The notes under the pieces are model-generated. The model searched no databases. It was not told the origin of the DNA and saw only the letters and a list, made by a program, of their open reading frames with translations. A stretch of DNA of 64,000 nucleotides from Bacteroides xylanisolvens XB1A (GTDB lineage Bacteria > Bacteroidota > Bacteroidia > Bacteroidales > Bacteroidaceae), in assembly GCF_000210075.1 (NCBI RefSeq), contig NC_021017.1, forward strand, positions 1,687,998 through 1,751,997, in the 5' to 3' direction. Shown here piece by piece: positions 1 through 12,194 of the stretch (within the stretch, counting starts at the first letter, position 1; the number at the start of each line of letters is the position of its first letter). Position numbers and translations under genes: made by a program.

Positions 1-655
<655 letters not shown>

Positions 656-690
656 TTATTAATATTCAATGTCTTCTATTTGTCACCATG

Positions 691-739
691 CAAAGATAGG
701 TGCAACGGATAGTTACACCTATCACTTTTGTTTCAAAAG
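691..739 (-). promoter_or_regulatory. Promoter and putative activator site of the partial GH32 gene
   Basis: On the minus strand 691-698 reads TATCTTTG, a perfect Bacteroides -7 box (TAnnTTTG). No TTTG is present at the -33 spacing. Instead a dyad CTTTTG-TTT-CAAAAG lies at 725-739. The same block occurs at the identical distance from the -7 box upstream of the second GH32 and, as the half TGTTTCAAAG, upstream of susC. A strong -7 without -33 plus a conserved upstream site is what an activator-dependent promoter would show. Confidence 0.65.
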
Positions 740-759
740 ATAAAAAAAATGTTACCGAT

Positions 760-2724
<1,965 letters not shown>

Positions 2725-2749
2725 TTAATAATGGTGTATGTTGAGGAGG

Positions 2750-3877
2750 TTATTCTACTATGCTCACCTTATCAGATGATACACAATTAGAAACTTCAGT
2801 TCCTGAGTTCACCAGGAATACCCGATAACTCTCCAAATTATCTATAAAGCAGTTTTTGAACACATTTCCTGTTCCTTGAGTAGCATTTACGGCCACAGCA
2901 TCAGTATAAGCCCATTCACATGACAAACTGTTGGATACAAACATATTGTTGTTACCCTTTACATTGATTATGCCAAAGTCATCACCATGGTCGAGCATCT
3001 GATTTTGAAGAGCTCCGGTAAGCCAAAAAATATTCTTATTTACCCGATTATCATTACCACTCAACACGAGAATACCATTGTAGTAGCTTTTAAAATTATT
3101 ACCTTCAACAATACAGTTATTACAACCATCAAGCACTAAATTTTCACGCCCGTCAGGATAGACCTGATTATTAACAAACGAAAGTTTGTTCACTCCCTGC
3201 GCCTTACAGGTTATGCCAGTGGGCTGAGCACCCAGTTGGCAATTCTTGATATTAATATTCTCGCCACCAATCAGCACCATACTATTGGGAAGCTCACATA
3301 CCCAGCAATTGATTATCTGCATGTTTTTCGCTTGTTCTATCTTGACGCCTGTATGCAAATTTATACCAATAATATTAGAAAGCATTCCATCATCACTCGT
3401 ACCGGCAAAGTGTATGCCGATGTTCTTAGCTTCCGTACCACCGGACACCATCAGGTTCATAATCTTTACACCCTTCACGCCTGTCTCTACTTTTATAGCA
3501 GCTTCGGCATTACGCGCCACCAATTTACTTCCGCCACCAGGGCCCAACAACTCATTTATTCCATTCACATCAATATTGCTACGCATACCGGGATTCAACC
3601 CTTTGAATGTCACATTGTGCTTATTAATCACAATGGGAGCGTCGAGCACAAAATCACCTTCAGGAATAACCACTACTCCCCCTTCGGAAGGCAAGGAAGC
3701 AATAGCACTATTAATGGCTTTCGAACAATCCGTCTTTCCATCGCCAACAGCTCCGAATGTGGTAACATCGCCTTCGATTTCAGTATGAGTGCCATAACAC
3801 AACAGATTATCATCACTATCGCAAGCCGTGAACAAACACAGACAGAAAGTGCTAAGCAAATATCTTTTTATTTTCAT
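2750..3877 (-). CDS. Beta-helix lipoprotein, GH91-like, single domain
   Basis: 375 aa from ATG at 3877 (an adjacent ATG is at 3880). A longer reading frame reaches 4045 but would run inside susD and lacks the signal peptide at its start. The lipobox LFTAC gives an N-terminal lipidated Cys. The body is a right-handed beta-helix paralogous to the N-terminal part of the 760-2712 protein: NSAIASLPSEGGVVVIPEGD, INKHNVTFKG and DDFGIINVKGNNNMFVSN occur in the same order. These blocks recall GH91 inulin fructotransferases. It lacks the C-terminal DUF4960-like domain. It starts 25 nt after susD, so the order is susC-susD-this gene-fusion paralogue. The fold is confident, the enzymatic assignment is inference. 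Confidence 0.55.
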   Translation of the reverse strand: MKIKRYLLSTFCLCLFTACDSDDNLLCYGTHTEIEGDVTTFGAVGDGKTDCSKAINSAIASLPSEGGVVVIPEGDFVLDAPIVINKHNVTFKGLNPGMRSNIDVNGINELLGPGGGSKLVARNAEAAIKVETGVKGVKIMNLMVSGGTEAKNIGIHFAGTSDDGMLSNIIGINLHTGVKIEQAKNMQIINCWVCELPNSMVLIGGENINIKNCQLGAQPTGITCKAQGVNKLSFVNNQVYPDGRENLVLDGCNNCIVEGNNFKSYYNGILVLSGNDNRVNKNIFWLTGALQNQMLDHGDDFGIINVKGNNNMFVSNSLSCEWAYTDAVAVNATQGTGNVFKNCFIDNLESYRVFLVNSGTEVSNCVSSDKVSIVE

Positions 3878-3902
3878 CATATTTATATTTAAGGAATTTA
3901 TA

Positions 3903-5660
3903 CTAGTTAAACTTACCATATCCGGGATTCTGCACATAATTGCCTTCAGAGAAGTTATATTGTGCATTGGGAATAGGCAAATATTCATCTCTACCACGAA
4001 CAAAGCGAGCACCACGATAATAAACGCGCTTATTCTGCTCCACACTAATGTAACTGTTCATGGTTTCCGCAGCAATCCCCCAACGTACCAAGTCGAAGAA
4101 ACGGTCACCTTCCATAGCAAACTCCATACGGCGTTCCCAACGTAATGCCTTGCGGGCAAAGTCCTGACTCCAGCCCTCAGCAGGATATTCGCCTATCAGA
4201 TAATTAGCTGCATCCTGTTCGGAATGTTTAAAGTCTTTTACATAAGGACTATTTTTGGCACGCAGACGAATACGGTTAATAATTTTGCGAGCCTCTTCCA
4301 GTCCGGTAGCTTCGCCAATCTCTATCAAGGCTTCAGCCTTCCATAACAATACATCAGCATAGCGGATTATCTGCCAGTTGAGATGAGAAGCTCCCCAAGG
4401 CCAACCTTGGAACATATCTTCACTTTCAGGCGAGATGTAGAAGCGCTTTGTACAATTAAAGCCATATTCACCGCTGTTACGTATCCAGTTTGCTTTACAA
4501 GGCTCAACGGTATATGTTTTCCAAGTGATACCAGGACGACCGGTAACGAAATCCAAACGAGGATCCACAGTTGCATCAATGTTGGTGAGCTCACTTCCTT
4601 CGTATATTCCATAGTCATCGGCGTTGAAAGTATCAAACAAAGGCAATCCATAGTTATCTGTCTTATAGGCATTGATCAAGTTCTGACTGGGTAAGAAAAA
4701 TCCGTCACCACCATAAGGACCTTTAGGAGCATTCAACAGATTACTCCAGTTTATATTCCCGGCACCATCGGTTTCATCATCCATCGAATATTGTACGGCA
4801 AACACAGACTCTACCCCATTTTCATATTCCAATTGATCAAGTTTCTGAAAATCGTTCAAAAGAGTATATGCCTTTCCTTGCGCACCTACTTTGTCGCAAA
4901 GAGTCACCACTTCAGCTAACAATTGTTTATCAATAGCAACCACTTGGTTATTATCATCTTGTCGGTAAGCCTGATAAAGTCTAGCTTTGGCAGCATAAGC
5001 ATAAGCAATGTTCTTAGTGACACGCCCTACTTGAGATTGAGTATCAGGCAAATCGTTAGCAGCATCAAGAAATTCTTGTGCTATTTTACCCAGAAGTTCT
5101 TCACGGGTAAACTGATTGTTGGGGATGTACTTATAGTCATCATTTTCCACATTCTCATCAAAATAAGGTACTTGCTTGAAAAGGCGAACCAGTTCAAAGA
5201 AGAAGTGTGCACGAATCACTTTCATTTCGGCTTTACGACTTTTAATCATCGGCAAAGCATTCTCATCAAGCGTATTCATTACCCGCAATGCGCTGTTACA
5301 ACGTTGCAAGCAACAATAAAGTTGAAACCATTTTTCGTCGGCATTGCTCCATGTAGCATCTATTTTAAAGGTTTCAAGCAGCGTACAAAAGTCTCCATCA
5401 TTTACACCGCCACCACCTTTGTAGGCATTATCCGAACGTACTTCACCATACGTCCAATTGGTCATCGGCACCCAGTGCATATCACGATTAGGACCTTTCA
5501 ATCCGGCATAAGCTGAAGTAACCAAAAGCTCTACACCATCGGCCGATGATAACAAATCGTCATTGAGTGTACCCTGAGGTTTAATATCTAGAAAACGACT
5601 CTCATCGCAACTTGCCAATAGTGCCATCACACCTACTGCAAAGATATATTTCAATTTCAT
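3903..5660 (-). CDS. SusD-like starch/fructan-binding lipoprotein
   Basis: 585 aa. The lipoprotein signal MALLASC puts lipidated Cys near residue 18, followed by the typical FLDIKPQGTL start. TPR-like SusD helices follow, with the family blocks RAHFFFELVRLFKQVPY and, near the C-terminus, RRMEFAMEGDRFFDLVRWG and YLPIPNAQ. SusD proteins sit on the cell surface as lids over their SusC partner and bind the glycan. It begins 24 nt after susC and is surely co-transcribed. The PUL context (GH32) suggests a fructan ligand. Assignment to the SusD family is firm; ligand is inferred. Confidence 0.95.
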   Translation of the reverse strand: MKLKYIFAVGVMALLASCDESRFLDIKPQGTLNDDLLSSADGVELLVTSAYAGLKGPNRDMHWVPMTNWTYGEVRSDNAYKGGGGVNDGDFCTLLETFKIDATWSNADEKWFQLYCCLQRCNSALRVMNTLDENALPMIKSRKAEMKVIRAHFFFELVRLFKQVPYFDENVENDDYKYIPNNQFTREELLGKIAQEFLDAANDLPDTQSQVGRVTKNIAYAYAAKARLYQAYRQDDNNQVVAIDKQLLAEVVTLCDKVGAQGKAYTLLNDFQKLDQLEYENGVESVFAVQYSMDDETDGAGNINWSNLLNAPKGPYGGDGFFLPSQNLINAYKTDNYGLPLFDTFNADDYGIYEGSELTNIDATVDPRLDFVTGRPGITWKTYTVEPCKANWIRNSGEYGFNCTKRFYISPESEDMFQGWPWGASHLNWQIIRYADVLLWKAEALIEIGEATGLEEARKIINRIRLRAKNSPYVKDFKHSEQDAANYLIGEYPAEGWSQDFARKALRWERRMEFAMEGDRFFDLVRWGIAAETMNSYISVEQNKRVYYRGARFVRGRDEYLPIPNAQYNFSEGNYVQNPGYGKFN

Positions 5661-5684
5661 AATGTTCTGTATTTAGAATAAAAA

Positions 5685-8600
5685 TTAAAAACCAAGTGAT
5701 AGACCAAATGTATAGGTACGAGGTTGGGGATATGAATAGCCCAATCCTTCCGGGTCGGCCCCCGTATAATTAGTCAGCGTAAAAACGTTCTGTGCTTGCA
5801 GATACAAACGCAAATTGGAAAGATGCGCTTTCTTAATCCACTTATCCGGGAAAGTATAACCCACAGTTAAAGTTTTCAACTTCACATAAGAACCATCTTC
5901 AATAAAGAAAGTGGAACTGCGTGTTTCTACATTATTATCAACCACAGTCAATGCAGGGATATCACAATTATAAACTCCGGTTTGCTCATAAGCATTCCAA
6001 GCATGCATTGCATCCATCAAACGTACAGAGTGATTACCTGTCCAACCTTGAAAAAGGTCGGTATAAAACTTGGAATTGTTCCATGCATCGCGAATCATAC
6101 CATTGAAGAATACAGAAAGGTCAAATCCTTTGTAAGATGCACCGATGTTCAAACCACCAATAAATCTAGGTTGGTCACTCCCTTGCCAATCCATATCAGC
6201 AGTATTGATAATGTTATCACCGTTAAGGTCTTTGTAGCGAATACGTCCTACGCCGGGAGCACCAATCTGTACATCATATTTACTTAGGTATTCATATACC
6301 TCCTGTTTTGTTTTGAATACACCATCAGCTTTATAGGACATCCATGATCCGTAAGGTTGACCTACAATAGTTTTGTCCACACCATTACCACCTCCCCAAG
6401 TATATTTGATTACATCCGGAAGTTCGGTAATTTCATTTTTATAATAGGAAAGGTTGAACGAAATATCATACTTGAAATCCTTTATTTCATCTCGCCAAGT
6501 AAAGGTTGCTTCCACACCGCTATTATCCATACTGGCAGCATTGTACCATTTATATCCACCTTCACCGATCACTCCTATATAAGGTTTCTGGATTAACATA
6601 CCAGTAGTCTTTTTTTGAAAATAATCCAGTGTCAGTCCCAAACGGTTGTCAAAGAAAGCAGCATCAATACCAAAGTTCAGTTGTTTGGTCTCTTCCCATT
6701 TCAGGTCGTTGTTACCCGAACGGTCTTTCTGTACTCCGGGCAATACCGTTGTACCATCCCCATTGAAATTGTATGAGCCATTGGACATGTTAGTGTAATA
6801 GAGGTTGTAAGTAGCATTGTTATCAATCTGATCATTACCATTTATCCCCCACGATGCACGCAATTTAAGATCTGAAAGCCAGTTTTGCGTACATTCCATA
6901 AATTTTTCACGCGATACTCTCCAACCGGCTGATACTGAAGGAAAGATAGCAGAATTATTCCCTTTACCGAAACGTGAAGAGGCATCACGACGCACTGTTC
7001 CTGATATAAGGTATTTATCATCGAACGCATAGTTCACCTTACCAAAGTAAGAGACCATAGCATAGGTAGACGCATTGTTACTCACACTTTTTCCTTCAGT
7101 TACAGTGTCTAAGTAACGATAATCGAGATCTTCTATCACCAATCCGCGACCATATCCCTGTAAATGTTCACCATTCTCTTTCTTAGCTTCAGTTCCTATC
7201 ACTGCACTGATATTGTTCTTCCCAAGGTCTATGCTATAATTGGCAGTGTTCGACCATACCCATTGCACGCTATTATCTTGTCGTACGGTCAGTTCATTTA
7301 CATCTACCTTACGATCGGCTTCACTCCATTTGGGGACGAAAGTTGAGTTGAAACCGGTAGTATAGTTCAAACCAAATTGACTCTTCAACACTAGATTTTT
7401 AATGGGTTCCACTTCCAAATAAACATTGCCAAAGATACGCCAACTTTTGTGACGATTATTGGCTTCATTGTCTGTCAAGCGAATGGCATTCGGCTTATCC
7501 CCCAATATATCCACATAGCCACCGGCATACCCTCCATTTTCATCATACACAGGAATGGCCGGATGCTGGGCAATAACCAATTCTTCTATACCGGCAGGAT
7601 TAAGATGCTCCAACCAGTGATTCACCGAAATACTTTCACCCACACGCACTTTACCATCTACAAAGCGAAAATTAGAGGCTAAACGCGAATTAAAACGTTC
7701 GTAGTCTGTATTACGGCAAAGACCATCCTGATTCATATAATTTAAGGTAAGAGCCACATTCCCATCCTTAAACCCTTTAGAAAGAGAAAGATTATAATTT
7801 TGCATTAAAGCCGTACCAAATATTTCCTTTGCCCAATCAGTGTTGCCCGACTTTATTTTCACTCCATTCTGGTCAAAATAATATTCTTGCAGTTGGGCCT
7901 TTTCTCCATTTCCATATACTACACTATTGGGATTGGTTCCAAAAGTATTTTTATAAGCCTGCCAATACACATCACCCCATTGGTAAGCGTCAAGCATATC
8001 AATACCACCAGTAAAAGTCTGGGCAGTGAGCGACATATCAAAACTTACTTTTACATCGCCTTCCTTAGCACGTTTTGTGGTGATAATAATGACACCATTG
8101 GCAGCTTGCGCACCATAAATGGCAGCCGAAGCTGCATCTTTCAACACCTGAATGGATTCAACATCATTGGATGAGATAATAGAAGCCACATTATCATGTG
8201 TCTGAACACCGTCTATTACATAAAGAGGAGAAGAATTGTTGATGGTAGTAATACCACGTAACTTAGTATCTGTGTTACCACCTCCGGGTTTACCATCAGT
8301 TGTTACGTTCATACCGGCTACACGTCCCTGCAAACCTGACATCACATTACCAGTAGGTATGTCAGCCACCTCTTTCATCTTCACTACAGCTACCGAACCT
8401 GTCAGACTGGCTTTCTTTTCAGCCATATAACCTGTCACAACCACTTCGTCAATCATCTTAGCATCCTCTTCCATCACTATCTTCAATGAAGGTTTAGCGG
8501 CAATAATTACTTCTTTATATCCTATATAAGAAATTGCCAATAATGCATTCGTTGGTACACTAAGAGTAAAGTTACCATCCAAATCTGTGATAGTTCCAGT

Positions 8601-8756
8601 TGATTTAGAATCATTTTGCACTACGGAAGCACCAATAATTGGTTGACCATCAGTCTTTGAAGTAACGTTTCCTTTCACTGTTATGTTTTGCCCCCAAAGG
8701 ACTGACATGAAAGTAAACAGGAAACAAACGCTACAAAGAAGTTTTTTGTTCTTCAT
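5685..8756 (-). CDS. SusC-like TonB-dependent outer-membrane transporter
   Basis: 1023 aa from ATG 8756 (MKNKKLL); another in-frame ATG at 8768 adds four residues and cannot be excluded. Signal peptide to about residue 23, then a carboxypeptidase-regulatory-like domain (GKVTSKTDGQPIIGASV type, about 25-105), a TonB plug with the SusC signature around DGVQTHDNVASI and LKDAASAAIYGAQAANGVIII, and a 22-strand barrel ending in FGLSLGF. It imports oligosaccharides with the SusD partner encoded next. It is the first gene of a four-gene leftward operon; its promoter region carries the element shared with the two GH32 genes. No anti-sigma/ECF pair or hybrid two-component sensor is visible, so the PUL sensor may lie left of the window. 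Confidence 0.95.
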   Translation of the reverse strand: MKNKKLLCSVCFLFTFMSVLWGQNITVKGNVTSKTDGQPIIGASVVQNDSKSTGTITDLDGNFTLSVPTNALLAISYIGYKEVIIAAKPSLKIVMEEDAKMIDEVVVTGYMAEKKASLTGSVAVVKMKEVADIPTGNVMSGLQGRVAGMNVTTDGKPGGGNTDTKLRGITTINNSSPLYVIDGVQTHDNVASIISSNDVESIQVLKDAASAAIYGAQAANGVIIITTKRAKEGDVKVSFDMSLTAQTFTGGIDMLDAYQWGDVYWQAYKNTFGTNPNSVVYGNGEKAQLQEYYFDQNGVKIKSGNTDWAKEIFGTALMQNYNLSLSKGFKDGNVALTLNYMNQDGLCRNTDYERFNSRLASNFRFVDGKVRVGESISVNHWLEHLNPAGIEELVIAQHPAIPVYDENGGYAGGYVDILGDKPNAIRLTDNEANNRHKSWRIFGNVYLEVEPIKNLVLKSQFGLNYTTGFNSTFVPKWSEADRKVDVNELTVRQDNSVQWVWSNTANYSIDLGKNNISAVIGTEAKKENGEHLQGYGRGLVIEDLDYRYLDTVTEGKSVSNNASTYAMVSYFGKVNYAFDDKYLISGTVRRDASSRFGKGNNSAIFPSVSAGWRVSREKFMECTQNWLSDLKLRASWGINGNDQIDNNATYNLYYTNMSNGSYNFNGDGTTVLPGVQKDRSGNNDLKWEETKQLNFGIDAAFFDNRLGLTLDYFQKKTTGMLIQKPYIGVIGEGGYKWYNAASMDNSGVEATFTWRDEIKDFKYDISFNLSYYKNEITELPDVIKYTWGGGNGVDKTIVGQPYGSWMSYKADGVFKTKQEVYEYLSKYDVQIGAPGVGRIRYKDLNGDNIINTADMDWQGSDQPRFIGGLNIGASYKGFDLSVFFNGMIRDAWNNSKFYTDLFQGWTGNHSVRLMDAMHAWNAYEQTGVYNCDIPALTVVDNNVETRSSTFFIEDGSYVKLKTLTVGYTFPDKWIKKAHLSNLRLYLQAQNVFTLTNYTGADPEGLGYSYPQPRTYTFGLSLGF

Positions 8757-8818
8757 AATACTAAGCATTAGTTTGATGTTATTAAATTAAAAGTACGAAT
8801 TTTACTAAATCGATGATG

Positions 8819-8868
8819 CAAATTACGGTTGATTTATATCAAACGACTGAAAAAAATGTTTCAAAGGC
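8819..8868 (-). promoter_or_regulatory. susC promoter region with the shared PUL element
   Basis: TTTCAAAGG at 8859-8867 lies exactly 40 nt from CAAATTAC at 8819-8826, the same geometry as in the two GH32 promoters (CAAAGATA to TTTCAAA). On the minus strand the -7 box would be GTAATTTG, a poorer match to TAnnTTTG than in the GH32 genes. The left half of the dyad is not kept here. An imperfect inverted repeat GTTGAT-TTAT-ATCAAAC lies between the two at 8829-8844. Confidence 0.5.
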
Positions 8869-8915
8869 TATAACATTTGTTGCATAGAACGCTATTTTAT
8901 AGGGTTTTATACATT

Positions 8916-8980
8916 ATTCTTCGAAATAGAAGAATTATAGAATATCTATTCTCCAGTAAGTATGGAAAATATTACCTTTG
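8916..8980 (+). promoter_or_regulatory. Promoter of the epimerase-like gene with upstream dyad
   Basis: TACCTTTG at 8973-8980 matches the Bacteroides -7 box perfectly; no clear -33 TTTG. A 7-bp inverted repeat ATTCTTC-N6-GAAGAAT at 8916-8935 is centred near -61 and could be an operator. The gene starts at 9046. Confidence 0.5.
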
Positions 8981-9045
8981 CAGGTGATAAGAACTTAAAA
9001 AATGGAGTTAACTACTGGTTGTAGTCAACTGAAAAAATCAACGAT

Positions 9046-9918
9046 ATGAAAACAATCTCCAACAAACAACTCACGATTCAAGTATCTCCTCACGGAGCTG
9101 AACTCTGCAGCATCGTCGCCAATGGAAAAGAATATCTGTGGCAAGCCGATCCTGCTTTTTGGAAGCGACACTCTCCTGTCCTATTCCCGATTGTAGGGAG
9201 CGTATGGGAAAATGAGTATCGGAATGAAGGGATTCCTTATACGCTTACTCAACATGGTTTTGCCCGTGACATGGAATTTACTCTTATTTCTGAAAAAGAG
9301 GATGAAGTACGTTACCGCCTTGTCAGCAATGAAGAAACTTTGCATAAATACCCTTTTTCATTCTGTCTGGAAATAGGCTATCGCATCCAGGGAAAGAAAA
9401 TTGAGGTTATGTGGGAAGTAAAGAATAGCGGTGAAAAGGATATGTATTTTCAGATTGGGGCACATCCAGCTTTCTATTGGCCGGAGTTCGATGCAAGCAA
9501 TTCTGAAAGAGGGTTCTTCGGATTTGACAAGGAAAACGGTTTGAAATATATTCTCATTTCAGAAAAGGGATGCGCTGATCCTTCCACAGAATATTCTTTA
9601 GAGTTGACAGACGGATTATTACCACTGGACACGCATACTTTTGATAAAGATGCTTTGATACTGGAAAATGAACAGGTCCGTAAAGTTACCTTATATAATA
9701 AAGAGAAACAGGCTTATCTTAGTTTACATTTTAACGCTCCGGTAGTCGGTCTTTGGTCTCCACCTGCAAAGAATGCTCCTTTCGTCTGCATCGAACCTTG
9801 GTACGGACGTTGCGACCGCGCACATTATACTGGTGAATATAAAGATAAAGACTGGATACAGCACTTACAACCGGAAGAGATATTCCAAGGAGGATATACA
9901 ATTGAAATTGATGAATAA
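9046..9918 (+). CDS. Aldose 1-epimerase family protein (LacX-like)
   Basis: 290 aa, no signal peptide, so cytoplasmic. The beta-sandwich mutarotase fold is shown by the opening LTIQVSPHGAELCSI, the HSPVLFPIVGSVWENEY and LTQHGFARDMEF blocks, the GAHPAFYWP motif with its conserved His, and the late CIEPWYGRCD segment, all typical of the LacX branch of galactose mutarotases. Such proteins interconvert sugar anomers or hexose phosphates; the exact substrate in this branch is often unknown. It is divergent from susC and convergent with the second GH32, so it probably helps metabolise released hexose. Family firm, substrate open. Confidence 0.85.
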   Translation: MKTISNKQLTIQVSPHGAELCSIVANGKEYLWQADPAFWKRHSPVLFPIVGSVWENEYRNEGIPYTLTQHGFARDMEFTLISEKEDEVRYRLVSNEETLHKYPFSFCLEIGYRIQGKKIEVMWEVKNSGEKDMYFQIGAHPAFYWPEFDASNSERGFFGFDKENGLKYILISEKGCADPSTEYSLELTDGLLPLDTHTFDKDALILENEQVRKVTLYNKEKQAYLSLHFNAPVVGLWSPPAKNAPFVCIEPWYGRCDRAHYTGEYKDKDWIQHLQPEEIFQGGYTIEIDE

Positions 9919-10020
9919 TTGATGAATAAAAAGTAGCTGCCGGATTTCACATCTGACAGCTACCAAACACCTAATTCTAATCTACAAAACCTAACTTATA
10001 AATCTAACCTATGAATCCTT

Positions 10021-10048
10021 AAAAAGCAATCAATACTTGTTGCTTTCA
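10021..10048 (-). terminator. Terminator after the second GH32 gene
   Basis: AAAGCAA (10023-10029) pairs with TTGCTTT (10040-10046); on the minus strand the stem is followed by a short T-run. It lies about 45 nt after the GH32 stop. Another short stem, GTAGCTG (9933-9939) with CAGCTAC (9957-9963), follows the epimerase gene. Confidence 0.5.
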
Positions 10049-10089
10049 CTGAATCTATGCAAACATCTATTGTGTAACTTCTACTTCTA

Positions 10090-11970
10090 TTATAAACCCA
10101 ACCGATACGCATTGAATGAATCTACTTGAAATGAACCTCCTTTGCTATAAAAACACATACGGTTGTATGGTTCCGATGGAAAGATAAGATTAGTCATTGC
10201 TACCTTTCCTCCATTCAGGAATATTTCTACAGAACATTTATCAACAAAGACATCCAACGTATATTTATTCTCTTTCTTTATCGGTGCCCAGGTAGCTAAT
10301 GCGAAATCATCTATATAATTGATGGAAGTCGTCTTTCTACGGTCGTGAACCTCTATTTCATGAGGTACACTCTTCTTTCCGAAATCCACGATACCACTTT
10401 TCGTCCGGTCCATAACCAATCTCTTTTCCGGAAGATTGAAGTAGATATCCACCTTTTCCCCTTTATCATTAAAGAGGCTGAATCCCATAATCTCCGCTTC
10501 CCCGACGGTAATTTCCAATGCCAGTTCATAAGCACCATCATTATCAGCCAATAAAGAATCAATATGATAATCATTGGCAACCGTAAATGCCGGAATTTCT
10601 TTCTTTTCTTTTCGCAGAGTCTTTATCTCCGGTACCGGAGCTGCTGAAAGATAAATTTCACCGTCTTGTGTATAAAGACTTAACTCACGCGGCAAAGCGT
10701 TAGCACTACGGAATTGCTTTGTCGGAACAATATTACAATATTGCCAGTTACTCATCCAAGGAACAGCAATCGTTCGTTCTCCAGTGTTTGAGAAACAAAC
10801 GGTAGCATAGTGATCTTTGCCCCAATCCAACCATTTCGTGACATTCGGCTGACTGTCACAACTGAATTTCTTTCCATCAAAGTCTCCTGTAAAGTATTGA
10901 GTGGCACTTCCTCCGAAATAACATCCTGGATTGACGTTCACTATCAATGCCCATTTCTTACGGTTCAGATCTCCATCCACCGGAAGTTCCACCATGTCCG
11001 GACATTCAAATTGACAAGGTTGTACCCCGTATCCTTCTCCGAAATTACTCATATAGTTCCAGTCCTTCAGATTCTTAGAGTCATAGAAACGCATTTCTTT
11101 ATCGGCGGAGACAATCATCACCCATTTATCTTCCGGTTCATACCGGAACACTTTTGGGTCACGGAAATCTCTCAAACCATCAGCAGGGCACAAGATGGGG
11201 TTCTTCTCATATTTAATAAATGTCCGTCCATTATCCTTGCTAAAAGCAAGACATTGGACCTGCCCGTTTTTGTCACTGGCAGAAGTATAAAAAACCAGGA
11301 TGCTCTCTACTCCATACCCCGCTACATTCTCCTGATCGACAATAGAGCTGCCGGAAAAGATATGTCCCAATGTATCACGGGCAATAGCTGGGGCCAAATG
11401 TTCCCAATGTACAAGGTCCTTACTGACAGAATGTCCCCAATGCATATTTCCCCATTTAGAACCGTAAGGGTTATATTGAAAATACAAATGATATTCTCCA
11501 TCTTTATACACCAATCCGTTGGCATCATTCATCCAGCCATAGAGAGGAGTATGATGGTAAACAGGGCGGAACTTTTCCGTATTGGCTGTATCAAAAGTAT
11601 CAGATAGCTTGATTTCTTTCCAGCAAAGTGCATCCTTTGATTTATTACGAACACGGACGGTGGCAGCCTTCGCTCCGGCAGGCAAAGCAAAGGGAACAAA
11701 ATAGTCCACTTGAGTCTGTGCCAGACGAATATCCATATCGGTATCCGCAGCCTCTCCGGTATCAAGCAGAACCTGACTTTCCGCAGCTTCCTCTTCTATA
11801 GGAAGCAATATATAATTAGTCGGATTGGTAATGTGGATGACAGTCAGGCTATCCCCTTTCTGTTCCAAGGTCAACTTGCTTTTAGTGGTGTGGCAATAAG
11901 TCAGTCCGTAAGAGACTGCCAATGCAAGTATTGCACCTTTACATAGTTTCATCCAAGGGTTTGTTTTCAT
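10090..11970 (-). CDS. GH32 fructosidase (levanase/inulinase/invertase family)
   Basis: 626 aa. The N-terminal hydrophobic segment ends near Cys26; the residue before it is Tyr, so lipidation is uncertain. An N-terminal domain (about 30-140) precedes the five-bladed propeller. Catalytic motifs: WMNDANG at 147-152 region with nucleophile Asp149, FRDP at about 269-272 (transition-state Asp), and ECPD at 322-325 with acid/base Glu322. A C-terminal beta-sandwich (about 460-626) is present. The usual Pro in WMNDPNG is replaced by Ala, which the partial GH32 at 1-634 does not share. It hydrolyses terminal or internal beta-fructosyl links; exo versus endo was not decided. It has its own promoter with the shared PUL element at 12024-12072. 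Confidence 0.93.
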   Translation of the reverse strand: MKTNPWMKLCKGAILALAVSYGLTYCHTTKSKLTLEQKGDSLTVIHITNPTNYILLPIEEEAAESQVLLDTGEAADTDMDIRLAQTQVDYFVPFALPAGAKAATVRVRNKSKDALCWKEIKLSDTFDTANTEKFRPVYHHTPLYGWMNDANGLVYKDGEYHLYFQYNPYGSKWGNMHWGHSVSKDLVHWEHLAPAIARDTLGHIFSGSSIVDQENVAGYGVESILVFYTSASDKNGQVQCLAFSKDNGRTFIKYEKNPILCPADGLRDFRDPKVFRYEPEDKWVMIVSADKEMRFYDSKNLKDWNYMSNFGEGYGVQPCQFECPDMVELPVDGDLNRKKWALIVNVNPGCYFGGSATQYFTGDFDGKKFSCDSQPNVTKWLDWGKDHYATVCFSNTGERTIAVPWMSNWQYCNIVPTKQFRSANALPRELSLYTQDGEIYLSAAPVPEIKTLRKEKKEIPAFTVANDYHIDSLLADNDGAYELALEITVGEAEIMGFSLFNDKGEKVDIYFNLPEKRLVMDRTKSGIVDFGKKSVPHEIEVHDRRKTTSINYIDDFALATWAPIKKENKYTLDVFVDKCSVEIFLNGGKVAMTNLIFPSEPYNRMCFYSKGGSFQVDSFNAYRLGL

Positions 11971-12023
11971 GGCAACAAAGTATTCCTAGTTTATACAAGC
12001 TTTTAATCCAAAATAGACGAAGG

Positions 12024-12070
12024 CAAAGATAGGGGGTATCTTCGCCTTCGCCTATAAACTTTGTTTCAAA
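12024..12070 (-). promoter_or_regulatory. Promoter and putative activator site of the second GH32 gene
   Basis: The minus strand reads TATCTTTG at 12024-12031 (perfect -7). The dyad CTTTG-TTT-CAAAG lies at 12059-12071, with TTTCAAA at 12064-12070. The distance from the -7 box to TTTCAAA is the same as at the partial GH32 and susC. A CCTAT block at the position where -33 would be is also shared with the 691-739 promoter. Confidence 0.65.
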
Positions 12071-12072
12071 GG

Positions 12073-12088
12073 GTATCAAATTTGATAC
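12073..12088. promoter_or_regulatory. Perfect 16-bp palindrome, putative operator
   Basis: GTATCAAATTTGATAC is its own reverse complement. It lies between the second GH32 and the divergent WYL regulator, directly behind the shared GH32 element. A binding site for a dimeric regulator, possibly the WYL protein, is a fair guess but not shown. Confidence 0.5.
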
Positions 12089-12138
12089 AAATCCTAAGAA
12101 TTTTCTTTTATCATCCAAGAATAAAGACCTGTAACCTC

Positions 12139-12170
12139 TTTGTTTTCCTGAATTTATTTTTCTACTTTTG
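12139..12170 (+). promoter_or_regulatory. Promoter of the WYL regulator gene
   Basis: TTTG (12139-12142), 20 nt spacer, TACTTTTG (12163-12170): an ideal Bacteroides -33/-7 promoter. Transcription would start near 12177, 18 nt before the ATG at 12195, which excludes the longer TTG-initiated frame from 12168. Confidence 0.75.
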
Positions 12171-12194
12171 AAGCCAATCTTTATTCTTCTACTT

